From the NCBI RefSeq assembly GCF_017873765.1, contig NZ_JAGGKP010000001.1:1116001-1180000 (forward strand): 64,000 bases of DNA. The letters are read 5' to 3'. Shown piece after piece: positions 43,203-52,937 of the stretch. Under the pieces are notes generated by a model, which was given only the letters and a program-made list of their open reading frames with translations, had not been told where the DNA came from and ran no database searches. Numbering within the stretch: position 1 is the stretch's first letter; every line of letters begins with the position of its first letter. A program made the translations under genes and the position numbers. The DNA comes from Paenibacillus sediminis. Its GTDB lineage: Bacteria > Bacillota > Bacilli > Paenibacillales > Paenibacillaceae.

Positions 43203-43379
43203 AATTTTCAACCTTCCCCTCTTGTGAACAATGATAGACTGCTATGGGTTACTATTTTATAACTCTTAAGTGCATTAAGCAACTTTACAAGTTCTCTTTC
43301 AAGTCTTTAATAATCGCAGTTGGACTGTATAAAAACACTCATATTATGTTCAAATCACGGTAAATCATTCTTTTTAAAT

Positions 43380-43411
43380 AAAAAAGAACTCCCTTACACG
43401 AAGAAGGGAGT
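43380..43411 (-). terminator. Terminator of the YeeE/YedE gene
   Basis: On the minus strand, ACTCCCTT and its complement enclose an 8-nt loop and are followed by a T tract. It lies 25 bp after the stop codon. Confidence 0.85.
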
Positions 43412-43436
43412 CCTATTATAGTCCTGTTTATTCAAA

Positions 43437-44693
43437 TTAGCAAATTGAATCCGTTGGCTTTGGATTTGAGAGCCCGAATAGAGGGCGGATGAACAAGGCA
43501 GTATAGGTTCCGAGCATCGCCATGACCATCCATACCCAGCCATGCAAGCTGAATGATGCAATACCACCGAAGTATGCACCGATGTTGCATCCGAAGGCAA
43601 GACGTGCTCCATAACCCATCATCACGCCGCCAATCATCGAAGCGAGCGCAACGCCTGGCTTAATTTTGCTTGGCTTAAATGTACCTTGTGATGCTGCTGA
43701 GATGAAAGCACCTAGCATAATTCCGAAGTTCATAACACTTGTCGGATCTGCAAGCACTGTATGAGTCAGCGCTGCTCCGTTAGCGCCAGTAAAATAACCC
43801 CAGCTCGTTACATCTACGCCCATTGCCATGAGTGCTTTTCCGCCCCAAAGCGCAAAGGCAGACGTGATTCCCCACGGATTTCCTCGAACAGTTAACGTCA
43901 AAGCGTTCAATACCGCTAAAATAATAGCTGCGGCAAATAACGGCCAAGAACCGCGAACGATTTTTTTAAGACCCGTTGTTGTCGGAAGTGGTTTCATCAT
44001 TGGCGGATTTTTCTTCTTCGCAATGACCGTAGTGATCCAATAAATAATGGCAAAAACGATCATCTGCACACCCCACGCGCCAAAGTAACCGAGTCCAGTA
44101 GATTCAGCCAGCGAAATTGGCGGCAGAGACGGAGTATCTTTCATCCAGAAAGTATAGTGATATGCACCGAGAGTTGATCCTGCGATGAAAGCGATCAGCG
44201 TTAGGATCATTGAAGACGAACCGCCCCCAACGGAATATAATGTTCCTGATGCACAGCCGCCGCCAAGCTGCATCCCTATTCCAAATAGAAATGCGCCGAA
44301 GATAACGCTCACGCCTACAGGTGATACAAATCCTGTTGGTTTTACTCCTGTAAAGCTAAAACCCGTTGCTAAAATAATGGCAAATAACGTTGACGCTACA
44401 GCGAGCATAAGCATATGTGCCTGTAATCCTTGAACATTGCCTACTGACATAAGTCTCCGGAATGCGGATGTAAACCCAAAGCGAGCGTGGAGCAATGTAA
44501 CTCCAAGCGCAAGACCTATAATAAACAGTACACCCTGTGTCCAGTTCGACCCATGAACAATCGAACTCAGCAGAACAATGGCTGCAAGTATACCGATTAC
44601 GACTAATGGCTTCTGCATAGGATTAAGCTCTGTGACAACGGTTGTTGACTTATGATCCCACGCTGTCTGCTTAGCGAATGTAGTTTGTGCCAT
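43437..44693 (-). CDS. YeeE/YedE-family sulfur-compound transporter (TsuA-like)
   Basis: This is a membrane protein of about 418 residues with many hydrophobic helices in two internally related halves. The conserved cysteine segments of the thiosulfate transporter family are present: Q-L-G-G-G-C-A-S-G-T-L-Y in the first half and L-A-F-G-C-N-I-G-A-Y-F-G-G-I near the end. In TsuA such cysteines line the thiosulfate path. No TusA-like partner follows. The start is the ATG at 44693, 8 nt after AAAGGGG, not the GTG at 44702. It is divergent from the germination operon. Confidence 0.88.
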   Translation of the reverse strand: MAQTTFAKQTAWDHKSTTVVTELNPMQKPLVVIGILAAIVLLSSIVHGSNWTQGVLFIIGLALGVTLLHARFGFTSAFRRLMSVGNVQGLQAHMLMLAVASTLFAIILATGFSFTGVKPTGFVSPVGVSVIFGAFLFGIGMQLGGGCASGTLYSVGGGSSSMILTLIAFIAGSTLGAYHYTFWMKDTPSLPPISLAESTGLGYFGAWGVQMIVFAIIYWITTVIAKKKNPPMMKPLPTTTGLKKIVRGSWPLFAAAIILAVLNALTLTVRGNPWGITSAFALWGGKALMAMGVDVTSWGYFTGANGAALTHTVLADPTSVMNFGIMLGAFISAASQGTFKPSKIKPGVALASMIGGVMMGYGARLAFGCNIGAYFGGIASFSLHGWVWMVMAMLGTYTALFIRPLFGLSNPKPTDSIC

Positions 44694-44719
44694 ATCATTC
44701 ACCCCTTTATCATATAAAA

Positions 44720-44742
44720 TTAGTAGGAATTAGAACTACTAA
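44720..44742. promoter_or_regulatory. Inverted repeat upstream of the sulfur transporter
   Basis: TTAGTAG and CTACTAA form a perfect 7-bp inverted repeat with a 9-bp spacer, 27 bp upstream of the transporter start. This is a candidate repressor site. I compared it with the CymR consensus as I remember it and the match is poor. Confidence 0.35.
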
Positions 44743-44924
44743 ACATTATAATGATTTGAGTGATAAAATCCATGTTAATTTTATCCAAGTTATTATAATT
44801 TGCTTTTATTTCCCCTTTTAAGAAAATAAATTATGAAAATTTTCGCATGGAATGAAACAAAACGGTTCATAATAAATGCGAATTAACAATTATTGACTAT
44901 ACGATACATTAGGTGATGGATGTT

Positions 44925-46469
44925 ATGTTCTGGAACAAGTCAAAGGAAGACAAGGGAAGCGATCGTGGGCAAAATCAAAGTCAGCAAAACCAGCAAAACC
45001 AGCAAAGTCAGCAAAATCAGCAAAAGGATCAAACTCAAACTAAAACCGCTACCCCTCTAACGCTAGAAAATCTTAAACAAAAGCTAGCCAAGATGGATGA
45101 TGCTGAAATCATTGAACGTGAGCCCAATGCAGATCTTAAAGTAACATTCATTTACATAAGAACACTTGTAAATCAGGAACGTCTGAATGAATCCGTAATT
45201 GAACCGCTTAACCACTGGACTCATAATTCAGTTTTCGATACTCTTTCGATTGCCAAAATCAAAAGTATCTCCACTTTAGAAGAAGCGCTTGAGCAGTTGC
45301 TATCAGGATCCGTTATTATTTATGACGTCTTCTATGAACAATGGTGGACTGTTCATCTCGACATTGCATTGAGTCGTTCTATTGAATCATCTGAGACAGA
45401 GACCATCTTATATGGACCGAAAGATAGCTTCAGTGAGCAAATAGACCAAAATATTACTCTAATTCGTAGAAGACTCCCTATTACTGAATTAAAAACAGAA
45501 AGCTTTAATGTTGGGTCTATGAGTAAAACAACGATTGTCCTCATGTATATCGAAGGACTGACCAATCCTGAAATCATTTCGATTGCACGAGATAAACTAA
45601 GCAGCATTGACTTTGATCTATTTTTAGAATCGTCTAATGTTGCTGCGTTCATGGAGGAGCATCCTCATAGTATATTTCCGCAATTCCAACAAACAGACCG
45701 TCCAGATGTGTGCGTCTATTCGCTCGGTCTGGGCAAGCTTACTCTCCTAGTAAACAACACACCGTTTGCCTTAATTGCGCCAATTACTTTTTTCCATCAC
45801 TTTCAATCTCCTGAAGATTACATTCACCGGTGGATTATTGCCAGTTTTTTGCGTACCCTTCGATTTATTAGTTATTTTGTTTCGATCACATTGATACCGA
45901 TGTATGTTGCGCTAACAACACATCATTATCAAATGATGCCAATGCAAATATTGTTCGTTGTGATGGAATCTAGATTGAATTTACCTTTCACCCCATTTTG
46001 GGAAGCATTTCTCATATTAGCTACTCTAGAAATTATTAAAGAAGCGAGTTTACGTATGCCAACAAAATCAGGGCAAACCTTAGGGGTCATTGGTGGTATT
46101 GTCATTGGACAAGCTGCAGTACAAGCCGAATTCGCCAGTAAAGTGTTAATTGTGCTCGCGGGCATTGCTACCATTGCTTCGTTTCTAGTTCCCAATTACT
46201 TAATGACCAAGTCACATGCGATCATCCAATTTGTATTTCTTGTACTTTCCTCCTTTCTAGGAGTTCTAGGAATCGTGATTGGGATGATTGCTTTTCTCGC
46301 TCACCTAAGTGCAATCACTTCACTCAAACAGCCTTACTTTGCACCATTAGCTCCATTTCATGGAAGAGACTGGATAGACCTCTTCATTCGAGGTCATCTG
46401 CCTTGGATGAAAACACGTCCTGTTTATCTGCATCCTCTGAAAAAATGGCGAACTAGTCGAAGGAGATGA
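44925..46469 (+). CDS. Spore germination protein, GerA family (A subunit)
   Basis: This is a germinant receptor A subunit of about 514 residues. A hydrophilic N-terminal domain (to about residue 290) is followed by 5-6 membrane helices and a basic tail. Family sequences include P-N-A-D-L-K-V-T-F-I-Y-I, I-Y-I-E-G-L-T-N-P, E-E-H-P-H-S-I-F-P-Q-F-Q-Q-T-D-R-P-D and L-P-F-T-P-F-W-E-A-F. The N-terminus carries a Gln/Asn-rich run of near-repeats (about residues 13-35), which is unusual. The ATG at 44925 is chosen for its AGGTGATGG site. First gene of the gerABC-type operon, expressed in the forespore in relatives. Confidence 0.93.
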   Translation: MFWNKSKEDKGSDRGQNQSQQNQQNQQSQQNQQKDQTQTKTATPLTLENLKQKLAKMDDAEIIEREPNADLKVTFIYIRTLVNQERLNESVIEPLNHWTHNSVFDTLSIAKIKSISTLEEALEQLLSGSVIIYDVFYEQWWTVHLDIALSRSIESSETETILYGPKDSFSEQIDQNITLIRRRLPITELKTESFNVGSMSKTTIVLMYIEGLTNPEIISIARDKLSSIDFDLFLESSNVAAFMEEHPHSIFPQFQQTDRPDVCVYSLGLGKLTLLVNNTPFALIAPITFFHHFQSPEDYIHRWIIASFLRTLRFISYFVSITLIPMYVALTTHHYQMMPMQILFVVMESRLNLPFTPFWEAFLILATLEIIKEASLRMPTKSGQTLGVIGGIVIGQAAVQAEFASKVLIVLAGIATIASFLVPNYLMTKSHAIIQFVFLVLSSFLGVLGIVIGMIAFLAHLSAITSLKQPYFAPLAPFHGRDWIDLFIRGHLPWMKTRPVYLHPLKKWRTSRRR

Positions 46470-46474
46470 TACAA

Positions 46475-47599
46475 TTGTCCGCATTTTCGTTATTTGAGAA
46501 AAAGTCTACTTTTGGAAGCGTTTATGTCATACTTATCGTGAATCGTTTACAGTTACTTTACTTCCTCTTTATCACCCCCATGTTTTTAGTACAACCATAC
46601 ATGATTTGGGCAATTATAGCCGTAGGAATATTATCTCAGCTCAATCTGGTGCTCTTGTCCAAGTGGTTTACTTCGAATTTTGCCGCCATGGGTTATCAAG
46701 GATTCGTAAAGCTTTTGGGTGAACGAACGGTTCGTTTTTTTGCCTTCATCGGTTTGTTTCCAATATTGATTAAAATTGTAGTAACCACACTACATTACGT
46801 GGGAACCATTTCACAATTTATTTTCCCCTCGATGAAAATTAGTTGGCTAATCTTCTTTGTTTTTGGGATCAGTTGTTTCGTAGCATCTCACGGCATGGAG
46901 AACACAATCCGATTTGTCGTTATCGCATATTTGTGCGTTTTCTGGATGATACTATTGTTTTTTTATCCTTTTTTCACTCCTCCGATTGCAGCTCTGCATG
47001 ATTTATATCCATTGATTCCGACAGAATGGTCGCTCCATTCTTGGTATGCGTTGTTATTCCTTTGGTCAGCTTTCTCAGGTCCAGAATATCTGATTTGTTT
47101 GACTCCTTGGCTAGACAACAATCAAAAAATGCTAAAATATTTAACAATTGGAAATATTCTGACACTGTTAGAATATTTGATTGTGTTTATCGCATCACTA
47201 TTCTTTTTTGGTTCCAATTATTTAAGTAAAACCAATTATCCTGTTGTTAACATGGTGAGATTTCTACAGTCCCCAATTTTTGAACGCATCGATATCATTT
47301 TGATCTCCGTTGATTTGTTCCATTTCGTATTTAATATTGCCATCTTGCTGCTATTTTTTTACGGGGCAACTCGAATCAGCTTGAAAAGACTGGAGAAACA
47401 AACAACCCCCATCGGATTGATTTCAATTTATGTAGCTATTTTTGTGTTTATGTTCATATTACAAAAGTGGTTTTGGAGGCCAGGTACGTCAGATATTAAC
47501 ATTTGGGTTACCATTGAAATGTGGTCAGGCGCATTCACCTATTTGTTGGTTCCAGCATTCCTTATGATTGCGATCAGACGAAAGGGGCGTGTTCAATAA
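46475..47599 (+). CDS. Spore germination protein, GerB family (permease-like B subunit)
   Basis: This is a ten-TM protein of about 374 residues of the endospore germination permease family (APC superfamily). It is the B subunit that binds germinants in characterised receptors. It overlaps or abuts the A-subunit gene. AGGAG at 46461 is too close to the ATG at 46466 but well spaced from the TTG at 46475, so I take TTG as start. The A-B-C gene order is the standard one for a complete receptor operon. Confidence 0.9.
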   Translation: MSAFSLFEKKSTFGSVYVILIVNRLQLLYFLFITPMFLVQPYMIWAIIAVGILSQLNLVLLSKWFTSNFAAMGYQGFVKLLGERTVRFFAFIGLFPILIKIVVTTLHYVGTISQFIFPSMKISWLIFFVFGISCFVASHGMENTIRFVVIAYLCVFWMILLFFYPFFTPPIAALHDLYPLIPTEWSLHSWYALLFLWSAFSGPEYLICLTPWLDNNQKMLKYLTIGNILTLLEYLIVFIASLFFFGSNYLSKTNYPVVNMVRFLQSPIFERIDIILISVDLFHFVFNIAILLLFFYGATRISLKRLEKQTTPIGLISIYVAIFVFMFILQKWFWRPGTSDINIWVTIEMWSGAFTYLLVPAFLMIAIRRKGRVQ

Positions 47600-48688
47600 A
47601 TGTGGCTTTTTTTTAAACGTCTCTCGTTATTAGGTATGTTATGCAATATGTTCCTGATGACAGGCTGTGATCCATTTGTCGAGAACAATACCATTGAAGA
47701 AATTTCACCTGTTATATTCTGGTCTATTAATACTGGAGAAGAAGGAAAGTTAAAAATTAGCACGCTTGTCCCGCCTGTAATTAAAGAAACCAAACGTTTA
47801 CTTTCCCTACAGGTTGACTTATTTAAACAAGGCGGCGAGAAATTCAATTTAATCTATTATCGTGAACTGAAACGGGGACAAACTCGCATGGTATTAATCA
47901 ATGAGGAGCTTGCCAGAAAAGGAGTCATTTCGATCATTAATACATTATTAGTAGACCCTGAAATTTCGCAGCGCCTTTATTTAGTCATTGTAAGAGGAAA
48001 TTTCGATGATTATATGCAAAATCAAATAAAAACACAACCCGATCTCGATTATTTTTTTTATCGCATGCTCAAGCACTACGAGAAGTATAATCAGGGTGAA
48101 ATGAGTATTATGAATCTGCATCAGTTTAAGAGTACGTTGTATTCGCCATTCCCGTATCCAATCCTTCCTGTGTTTAAAGTCAACAGTGATAATTTCTCCT
48201 ATTTGGGAACCGCCATGTTCGACCAGGACAAGTTAATAGGAACGATTAAACAAATGGACGATCAAATCTTCCAACTTCTTAACAACGATCATTACCTTAA
48301 GTTTTTACCTATACCGAAACTAGCCACCACCCTAGGGTACATCCATTCCGATGTTCACAAGAAATTAGATCGGACTTACTCGACGCTTTCCATACAAATA
48401 GATATTACAGGCATAGTTGAGGAATATCGAGGAGATAAGAATATCATAGAGCAGGAACAATTTTACCAACTCAGAGATGATATCGAACACTATCTAGAAC
48501 AACAGACAACAGATTTGCTTAAAAAAATGCAACAGTATAAAGTGGATCCTCTACAGTTTGGCAATCTGACCCTTTCACCATTTGCTCGACCCATGAGTAA
48601 AGGAAAATGGATGGATTATTGGCAGAACATGGAAATTAATGTTGATTACAATGTTAGGTTAGCTCCATTGTCAAATGTACAGAAATAA
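47600..48688 (+). CDS. Spore germination protein, Ger(x)C family lipoprotein (C subunit)
   Basis: This 362-residue lipoprotein has signal peptide and lipobox F-L-M-T-G-C, giving the lipidated cysteine at residue 23, followed by D-P-F-V-E. The remainder matches the Ger(x)C layout: an I-E-E-I-S-P-V-I start, a central helix-rich part and a C-terminal domain ending M-D-Y-W-Q-N-M-E-I-N-V-D-Y-N. The ATG directly follows the GerB stop. With the A and B subunits it forms a germinant receptor in the spore inner membrane. Confidence 0.92.
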   Translation: MWLFFKRLSLLGMLCNMFLMTGCDPFVENNTIEEISPVIFWSINTGEEGKLKISTLVPPVIKETKRLLSLQVDLFKQGGEKFNLIYYRELKRGQTRMVLINEELARKGVISIINTLLVDPEISQRLYLVIVRGNFDDYMQNQIKTQPDLDYFFYRMLKHYEKYNQGEMSIMNLHQFKSTLYSPFPYPILPVFKVNSDNFSYLGTAMFDQDKLIGTIKQMDDQIFQLLNNDHYLKFLPIPKLATTLGYIHSDVHKKLDRTYSTLSIQIDITGIVEEYRGDKNIIEQEQFYQLRDDIEHYLEQQTTDLLKKMQQYKVDPLQFGNLTLSPFARPMSKGKWMDYWQNMEINVDYNVRLAPLSNVQK

Positions 48689-48836
48689 TTAGCATCGCCC
48701 AAAAAGCCTTTTGCCGTACATTAGTATACTTAGGGTAACTACATCACTTGAAAGTGCGTACTTCCTTTTTTGAAAGTTTGGACCTAGAATAAGTCATGCA
48801 CCAAACAAACAGACACAATAAAGGAGAGATATATAC

Positions 48837-49469
48837 ATGGAATTGCAATTAGCATTAGATTTGGTAAACATTCCGCAAGCCATCGAATTATTGAAAGAGG
48901 TTGAACCGTATATCGATATCGTCGAAATCGGTACACCTGTCGTTATTAACGAAGGCCTTAGAGCGGTGAAAGAAGTGAAGCAAGCATACCCTAACCTGAA
49001 AGTACTTGCTGACCTTAAAATTATGGATGCTGCAGGCTATGAAGTCATGAAAGCTTCCGAAGCAGGAGCTGACATCATCACCATTCTTGGTGTAGCGGAA
49101 GACGAGTCCATTAAAGGGGCTGTAGCGGAAGCGAAGAAACAAAACAAAGAAATCTTGGTCGACATGATCAGTGTTAAAGATATTGAAGGACGTGCTAAAG
49201 AACTTGATGCGATGGGTGTAGATTACATTTGCGTGCACACAGGTTACGATCTTCAAGCTGTAGGTCAAAACTCTTTCGAAGATCTTAAAAAAATTAAACG
49301 TGTTGTCAAAAATGCGAAAACTGCTGTAGCAGGCGGCATTAAACTCAGCACATTGCCTGAAGTTATTAACGCACAACCAGATCTTGTTATTGTAGGCGGC
49401 GGTATTACTGGTGCAGAAGATATGAAAGCCACAGCTGCAGAAATGCAAAAAATGGTTAAACAAGCGTAA
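48837..49469 (+). CDS. hxlA: 3-hexulose-6-phosphate synthase
   Basis: This 210-residue (beta/alpha)8 enzyme of the OMPDC superfamily condenses formaldehyde with ribulose-5-phosphate to hexulose-6-phosphate. Motifs are Q-L-A-L-D-L at the start, V-E-I-G-T-P-V, the catalytic L-A-D-L-K-I-M-D-A-A (D-x-K-x-x-D), H-T-G-Y-D and the phosphate loops V-A-G-G-I and V-I-V-G-G-G-I-T. It has an AAGGAGAG site. It usually pairs with hxlB (6-phospho-3-hexuloisomerase), which is absent here. In Bacillus the route detoxifies formaldehyde. Confidence 0.92.
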   Translation: MELQLALDLVNIPQAIELLKEVEPYIDIVEIGTPVVINEGLRAVKEVKQAYPNLKVLADLKIMDAAGYEVMKASEAGADIITILGVAEDESIKGAVAEAKKQNKEILVDMISVKDIEGRAKELDAMGVDYICVHTGYDLQAVGQNSFEDLKKIKRVVKNAKTAVAGGIKLSTLPEVINAQPDLVIVGGGITGAEDMKATAAEMQKMVKQA

Positions 49470-49500
49470 TCATCATGGATCTGGATTATATGTAAAATAA

Positions 49501-49550
49501 AAGGGGGTTGTCCCAAAAGCCATGAAATGACTAAGGGACACCCCTTTTTT
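49501..49550 (+). terminator. Terminator after hxlA
   Basis: AAGGGGGTTGTCCC pairs with GGGACACCCCTT with one bulge, followed by TTTT, 31 bp after the stop codon. Confidence 0.85.
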
Positions 49551-49595
49551 ATAATCATATAATCATGCCCAACCTTTTAGCAATATCAAGCCATT

Positions 49596-50459
49596 CTAAG
49601 CATTGTGCAGCTTTTCAACGTATCCAGTAACTCTCATATCTAAATCGTCTGGATACTCAAAGCCTAACTCATGACCTACATGTTTCGCTAGTCGCCGGAA
49701 CAACCACATCGTTTTATACATAGCGGTCCAATTCTCTTCTATACTCGCTCCCGCAAAAGTATGCTCGATTTCCAGCCACGTCTCTTCATCAATATATTTC
49801 TTAAACCAGCGGCCATATTTGTTCGGATTGACAGTCCAACAATGCCGCACACCGATGTACCATTCAATCATTTTGAGTAGAAAGGAATAGCGTATGACGT
49901 GATCCAGCATATATTTCGCAAAGTAGAGCTCATCCCGCTTCAAGCTTTTCGCGACATAGGTTATATCCCACCAAAATGACGTGATTTGAGCCATATATTC
50001 ATCCCTAGTTGGCGGCTTCGTCACATAAGAAGTGTAGGATGGCGGTTTAAGGTCTTTTGTAAATCCATCCTTATCTAACAGCACACGATACCCTAAATCT
50101 AAATACGGCGGATATAACGATTCCTTATTTTTAGCCAGCCATTCCGTAATCGGTCTAATTTGAAAATCAATGCGTAAACCGTCCTCAAATTGAACAAGTT
50201 TCGTATACGATTTAAGCCCTTTATCTAGTATATTCTCATCTTTAAACGATGTAATAATTTCTCCAAACTGGTTAAGCCAATCATCAAACAATCCTAAAGA
50301 AGAATGGTCATGAATCACAACCTCTACATCATAATCAGACAGCTCATCGACATAAGCATGCGGGTTCGCACGCGAGCTCGTTAATATTAATGCGATAACG
50401 TCGCGTTCACTTTCTCCCCAATTGGCGATTTGGCAAATGACCTCAGATTCATGCCTCAT
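49596..50459 (-). CDS. Aminoglycoside 6-adenylyltransferase-like protein (ANT(6) family)
   Basis: This 287-residue protein carries the nucleotidyltransferase motif L-T-S-S-R-A-N-P and D-E-L-S-D-Y-D-V-E-V-V, where two Asp residues would bind Mg-ATP, and L-R-I-D-F-Q-I for the third carboxylate. H-C-W-T-V-N-P-N-K-Y-G-R-W-F-K-K-Y and G-F-E-Y-P match AadK and AadE. Such enzymes adenylylate streptomycin at O-6. It is chromosomal with no mobile context, as with aadK of Bacillus subtilis. Actual resistance is not certain from sequence. Confidence 0.85.
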   Translation of the reverse strand: MRHESEVICQIANWGESERDVIALILTSSRANPHAYVDELSDYDVEVVIHDHSSLGLFDDWLNQFGEIITSFKDENILDKGLKSYTKLVQFEDGLRIDFQIRPITEWLAKNKESLYPPYLDLGYRVLLDKDGFTKDLKPPSYTSYVTKPPTRDEYMAQITSFWWDITYVAKSLKRDELYFAKYMLDHVIRYSFLLKMIEWYIGVRHCWTVNPNKYGRWFKKYIDEETWLEIEHTFAGASIEENWTAMYKTMWLFRRLAKHVGHELGFEYPDDLDMRVTGYVEKLHNA

Positions 50460-50476
50460 CGGCAGTCCCTCCTATA

Positions 50477-51349
50477 TTAAAATAACGTCATTTGCTCTTC
50501 AGGTAACGGCGGTTCGTCCAACCCCAACATACTCATCAGCTGCCTAGCATTCGAAGCTGCATCACCGCCTGAATTGTTATTAAATATGATCCATATCTGC
50601 TTCGTACTTTTGCCTAACTGTAATATTCGATCTTTCCACTCAAGTAACTCTTGTACACTATATCGGTATAAATATCTTACTTCTCGCCAATTCTCCTGAC
50701 CGCTTGCTTTCCAGCCAGCTGCATTACGTCCATGAAACCGCACCATAGTAGCTTCCGCCTGCGTCGGTTCAAGCACGATCGGAACACATCCTTCACCGAT
50801 TTGAGGTTCGTCTGCGATACTATGAATCCAGCCTTCTTGGCGCATAAAAGATAGCGTCTTATCACGCATTTCCGGAGTAAACCAGCTTTGATGACGAAAT
50901 TCCAACGCTACAGGAAAACCTTCCATCCATTCTTTCGTTCTCCGCAAAATGTCAACGTTATGATGTGTACAATCAAACCAAGGGGGGTATTGAAACAGTA
51001 CAGCCCTAAGTTTACCGTCACCTTGAAGAACTTCGACCGAATCACGAAACACTTGAAACATCGTTCTCTCGTCCTCAAAAGGAATATTACCGCGCGTATG
51101 CCCAGTCATCCCTTGGTATGCCTTAACAATAAACCCAAAATGATCAGGCGTTTGCGTACTCCACCCCTTCATTCGTTCAGGAGTAGGGATGGCATAGAAT
51201 GAGCTGTCTAACTCAACAATGGGAAGATACCGACTGTATTTATTCAGCTTCTCTGGCGCCTTTATCCCGGCTCCATATAAATCTTCATGGTCTCCCCAAC
51301 CCGCTAGCCCAATTTGTATGCGACTTGTAGAAGGTTCATTGTGCTGCAT
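50477..51349 (-). CDS. DUF72 domain-containing protein (TIM-barrel-like)
   Basis: This 290-residue DUF72 protein has the opening I-Q-I-G-L-A-G-W-G-D-H, Y-S-R-Y-L-P-I-V-E-L-D-S-S-F-Y-A-I-P, F-K/Q-Y-P-P-W, A-L-E-F-R-H-Q-S-W-F and I-I-F-N-N-N-S-G-G-D-A-A-S-N-A, all family hallmarks. The function is not established; the fold is a TIM barrel. It lies 17 bp upstream of the adenylyltransferase gene on the same strand, and the two are probably co-transcribed. Confidence 0.9.
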   Translation of the reverse strand: MQHNEPSTSRIQIGLAGWGDHEDLYGAGIKAPEKLNKYSRYLPIVELDSSFYAIPTPERMKGWSTQTPDHFGFIVKAYQGMTGHTRGNIPFEDERTMFQVFRDSVEVLQGDGKLRAVLFQYPPWFDCTHHNVDILRRTKEWMEGFPVALEFRHQSWFTPEMRDKTLSFMRQEGWIHSIADEPQIGEGCVPIVLEPTQAEATMVRFHGRNAAGWKASGQENWREVRYLYRYSVQELLEWKDRILQLGKSTKQIWIIFNNNSGGDAASNARQLMSMLGLDEPPLPEEQMTLF

Positions 51350-51415
51350 TTTTGAATCGTCTCCGTTACATAATGTTATTGAGATATTGTATTTTCTCGA
51401 ATCGTTTATTGAAGC

Positions 51416-52648
51416 TTAAGCTCGCTGCTCGAACGATTCAATAATGTGGATGATGACTTTAGTTGCTAATACCATATTATCGACCGAAATATATTCATAT
51501 TTACCGTGGTAGTTTTCCCCGCCTGTAAAAATATTCGGCGTAGGCAGTCCCATATAGGAAAGCTGGGAACCGTCCGTACCGCCCCGAATCGGTCTGACGA
51601 TCGGCTCAATGCCCAGGCCCTTCATCACATCATAAGCGATGTCGACGATCTCCTTAACCGGTTCGATTTTATCGCGCATGTTGTAATACTGGTCTTTCAG
51701 CTCTAGTAGGATGCTGTCTGCTCCATAGCTACTTCGCAGCTCATCAACTATACGTTTAAGATTTGATTTTCGAGCATTGAAATTGTCTTTGTCGAAATCT
51801 CGTATTATGTAATTTAGCTTTGTTAGCTCTACACTGCCTTGGATGGAGGTGAGATGGTAGAAGCCCTCGTAACCGTCAGTAAATTCGGGAGCCTCGTTCG
51901 CAGGCAGCTTGCTTTGCAGCTCCATAGCGATTTTAACGGAGTTGACCATCTTTCCCTTGGCCGTTCCGGGGTGTACGGAATTGCCTTTAATTGTGATTTT
52001 TGCCTGAGCTGCATTGAAGCTCTCATATTCAAGCTCACCGAGCGGTCCGCCGTCTACAGTGTAAGCATATTTCGCGCGAAATGCAGCGACGTCAAATCGA
52101 TGCGGACCACGTCCGATTTCTTCATCCGGAGTAAAGGCTACTCTTACTTCGCCATGCTTGATTTCCGGATGGCTGATAAGATATGCCATTGCAGTCATGA
52201 TTTCAGTAATGCCGGCTTTATCATCCGCACCTAGCAATGTCGTACCGTCCGTAGTAATTAACGTGTGGCCCTTGTAGTTGGAGAGTTCAGGGAACTGCTT
52301 TGGCGACAGCACAACTTTGAGCTCATCACTGAGCACGATGTCATTGCCGTCATAGTTCTCTACGATTTGCGGCTTCACATTAGCGCCGGTCATATCGGTC
52401 GCTGTATCTAGGTGAGCGAGGAAACCAATGGTTGGTACCAGCTTGTCGGTGTTCGCAGGAAGGGTCGCCATAACATACCCATTATCGTCCATCGTCACTT
52501 CCTGCATGCCGATGGTTTTCAGCTCTTCTACGAGCATACGACCTAGCGTCAGCTGTCCCGGTGTGGAAGGGCAAGTGTTACTGTTCTCATCGGACTGAGT
52601 ATCTATTTTTACATATGTAGTAAATCGTTCAATAATTTCGTTTTTCAT
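51416..52648 (-). CDS. pepT: Peptidase T (tripeptide aminopeptidase)
   Basis: This 410-residue M20 metallopeptidase releases the N-terminal residue of tripeptides using two Zn ions. Metal and catalytic motifs are [36 protein letters not shown] and [10 protein letters not shown]. The start is the ATG at 52648, preceded by GCAGGAGG. The frame is open to 52762 but those extra 38 codons lack the family's N-terminus. It is cytoplasmic and monocistronic. Confidence 0.95.
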   Translation of the reverse strand: MKNEIIERFTTYVKIDTQSDENSNTCPSTPGQLTLGRMLVEELKTIGMQEVTMDDNGYVMATLPANTDKLVPTIGFLAHLDTATDMTGANVKPQIVENYDGNDIVLSDELKVVLSPKQFPELSNYKGHTLITTDGTTLLGADDKAGITEIMTAMAYLISHPEIKHGEVRVAFTPDEEIGRGPHRFDVAAFRAKYAYTVDGGPLGELEYESFNAAQAKITIKGNSVHPGTAKGKMVNSVKIAMELQSKLPANEAPEFTDGYEGFYHLTSIQGSVELTKLNYIIRDFDKDNFNARKSNLKRIVDELRSSYGADSILLELKDQYYNMRDKIEPVKEIVDIAYDVMKGLGIEPIVRPIRGGTDGSQLSYMGLPTPNIFTGGENYHGKYEYISVDNMVLATKVIIHIIESFEQRA

Positions 52649-52937
52649 TAACGATACGCCTCCTGCGTCGATAGGTTTGTTCTTATTATAAGTAAATGAA
52701 GCCGCTAATTCCACTTCATAATCATACTGATATATACTTCCATAGAGGGAACTCCCCCGCATTTAACATCTAGGGAATTTTTTAGTATAACGAGAGAAAA
52801 GCTAGATTCTCCTGGGGCCATTATTATGAATCTGTTCGGAAAAGGGAATATGACAAGCTCATTAACGCCATTCATATGAGACTTCGTGAACAATTTACAT
52901 ATACCAAATCGTTTTTGCTTCCGTCAGAAAGTATAAG

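Noticed and set aside
44970..45030. Tandem CAGCAAAA-like units considered as a CRISPR or satellite array
   Set aside because: Units are short, imperfect, in frame and encode a Gln/Asn-rich stretch inside the germination gene. There are no spacers.
48888..49463. 191-codon open frame antisense to hxlA
   Set aside because: It is Phe/His/Cys rich, has no ribosome binding site and mirrors a well-conserved gene on the other strand.
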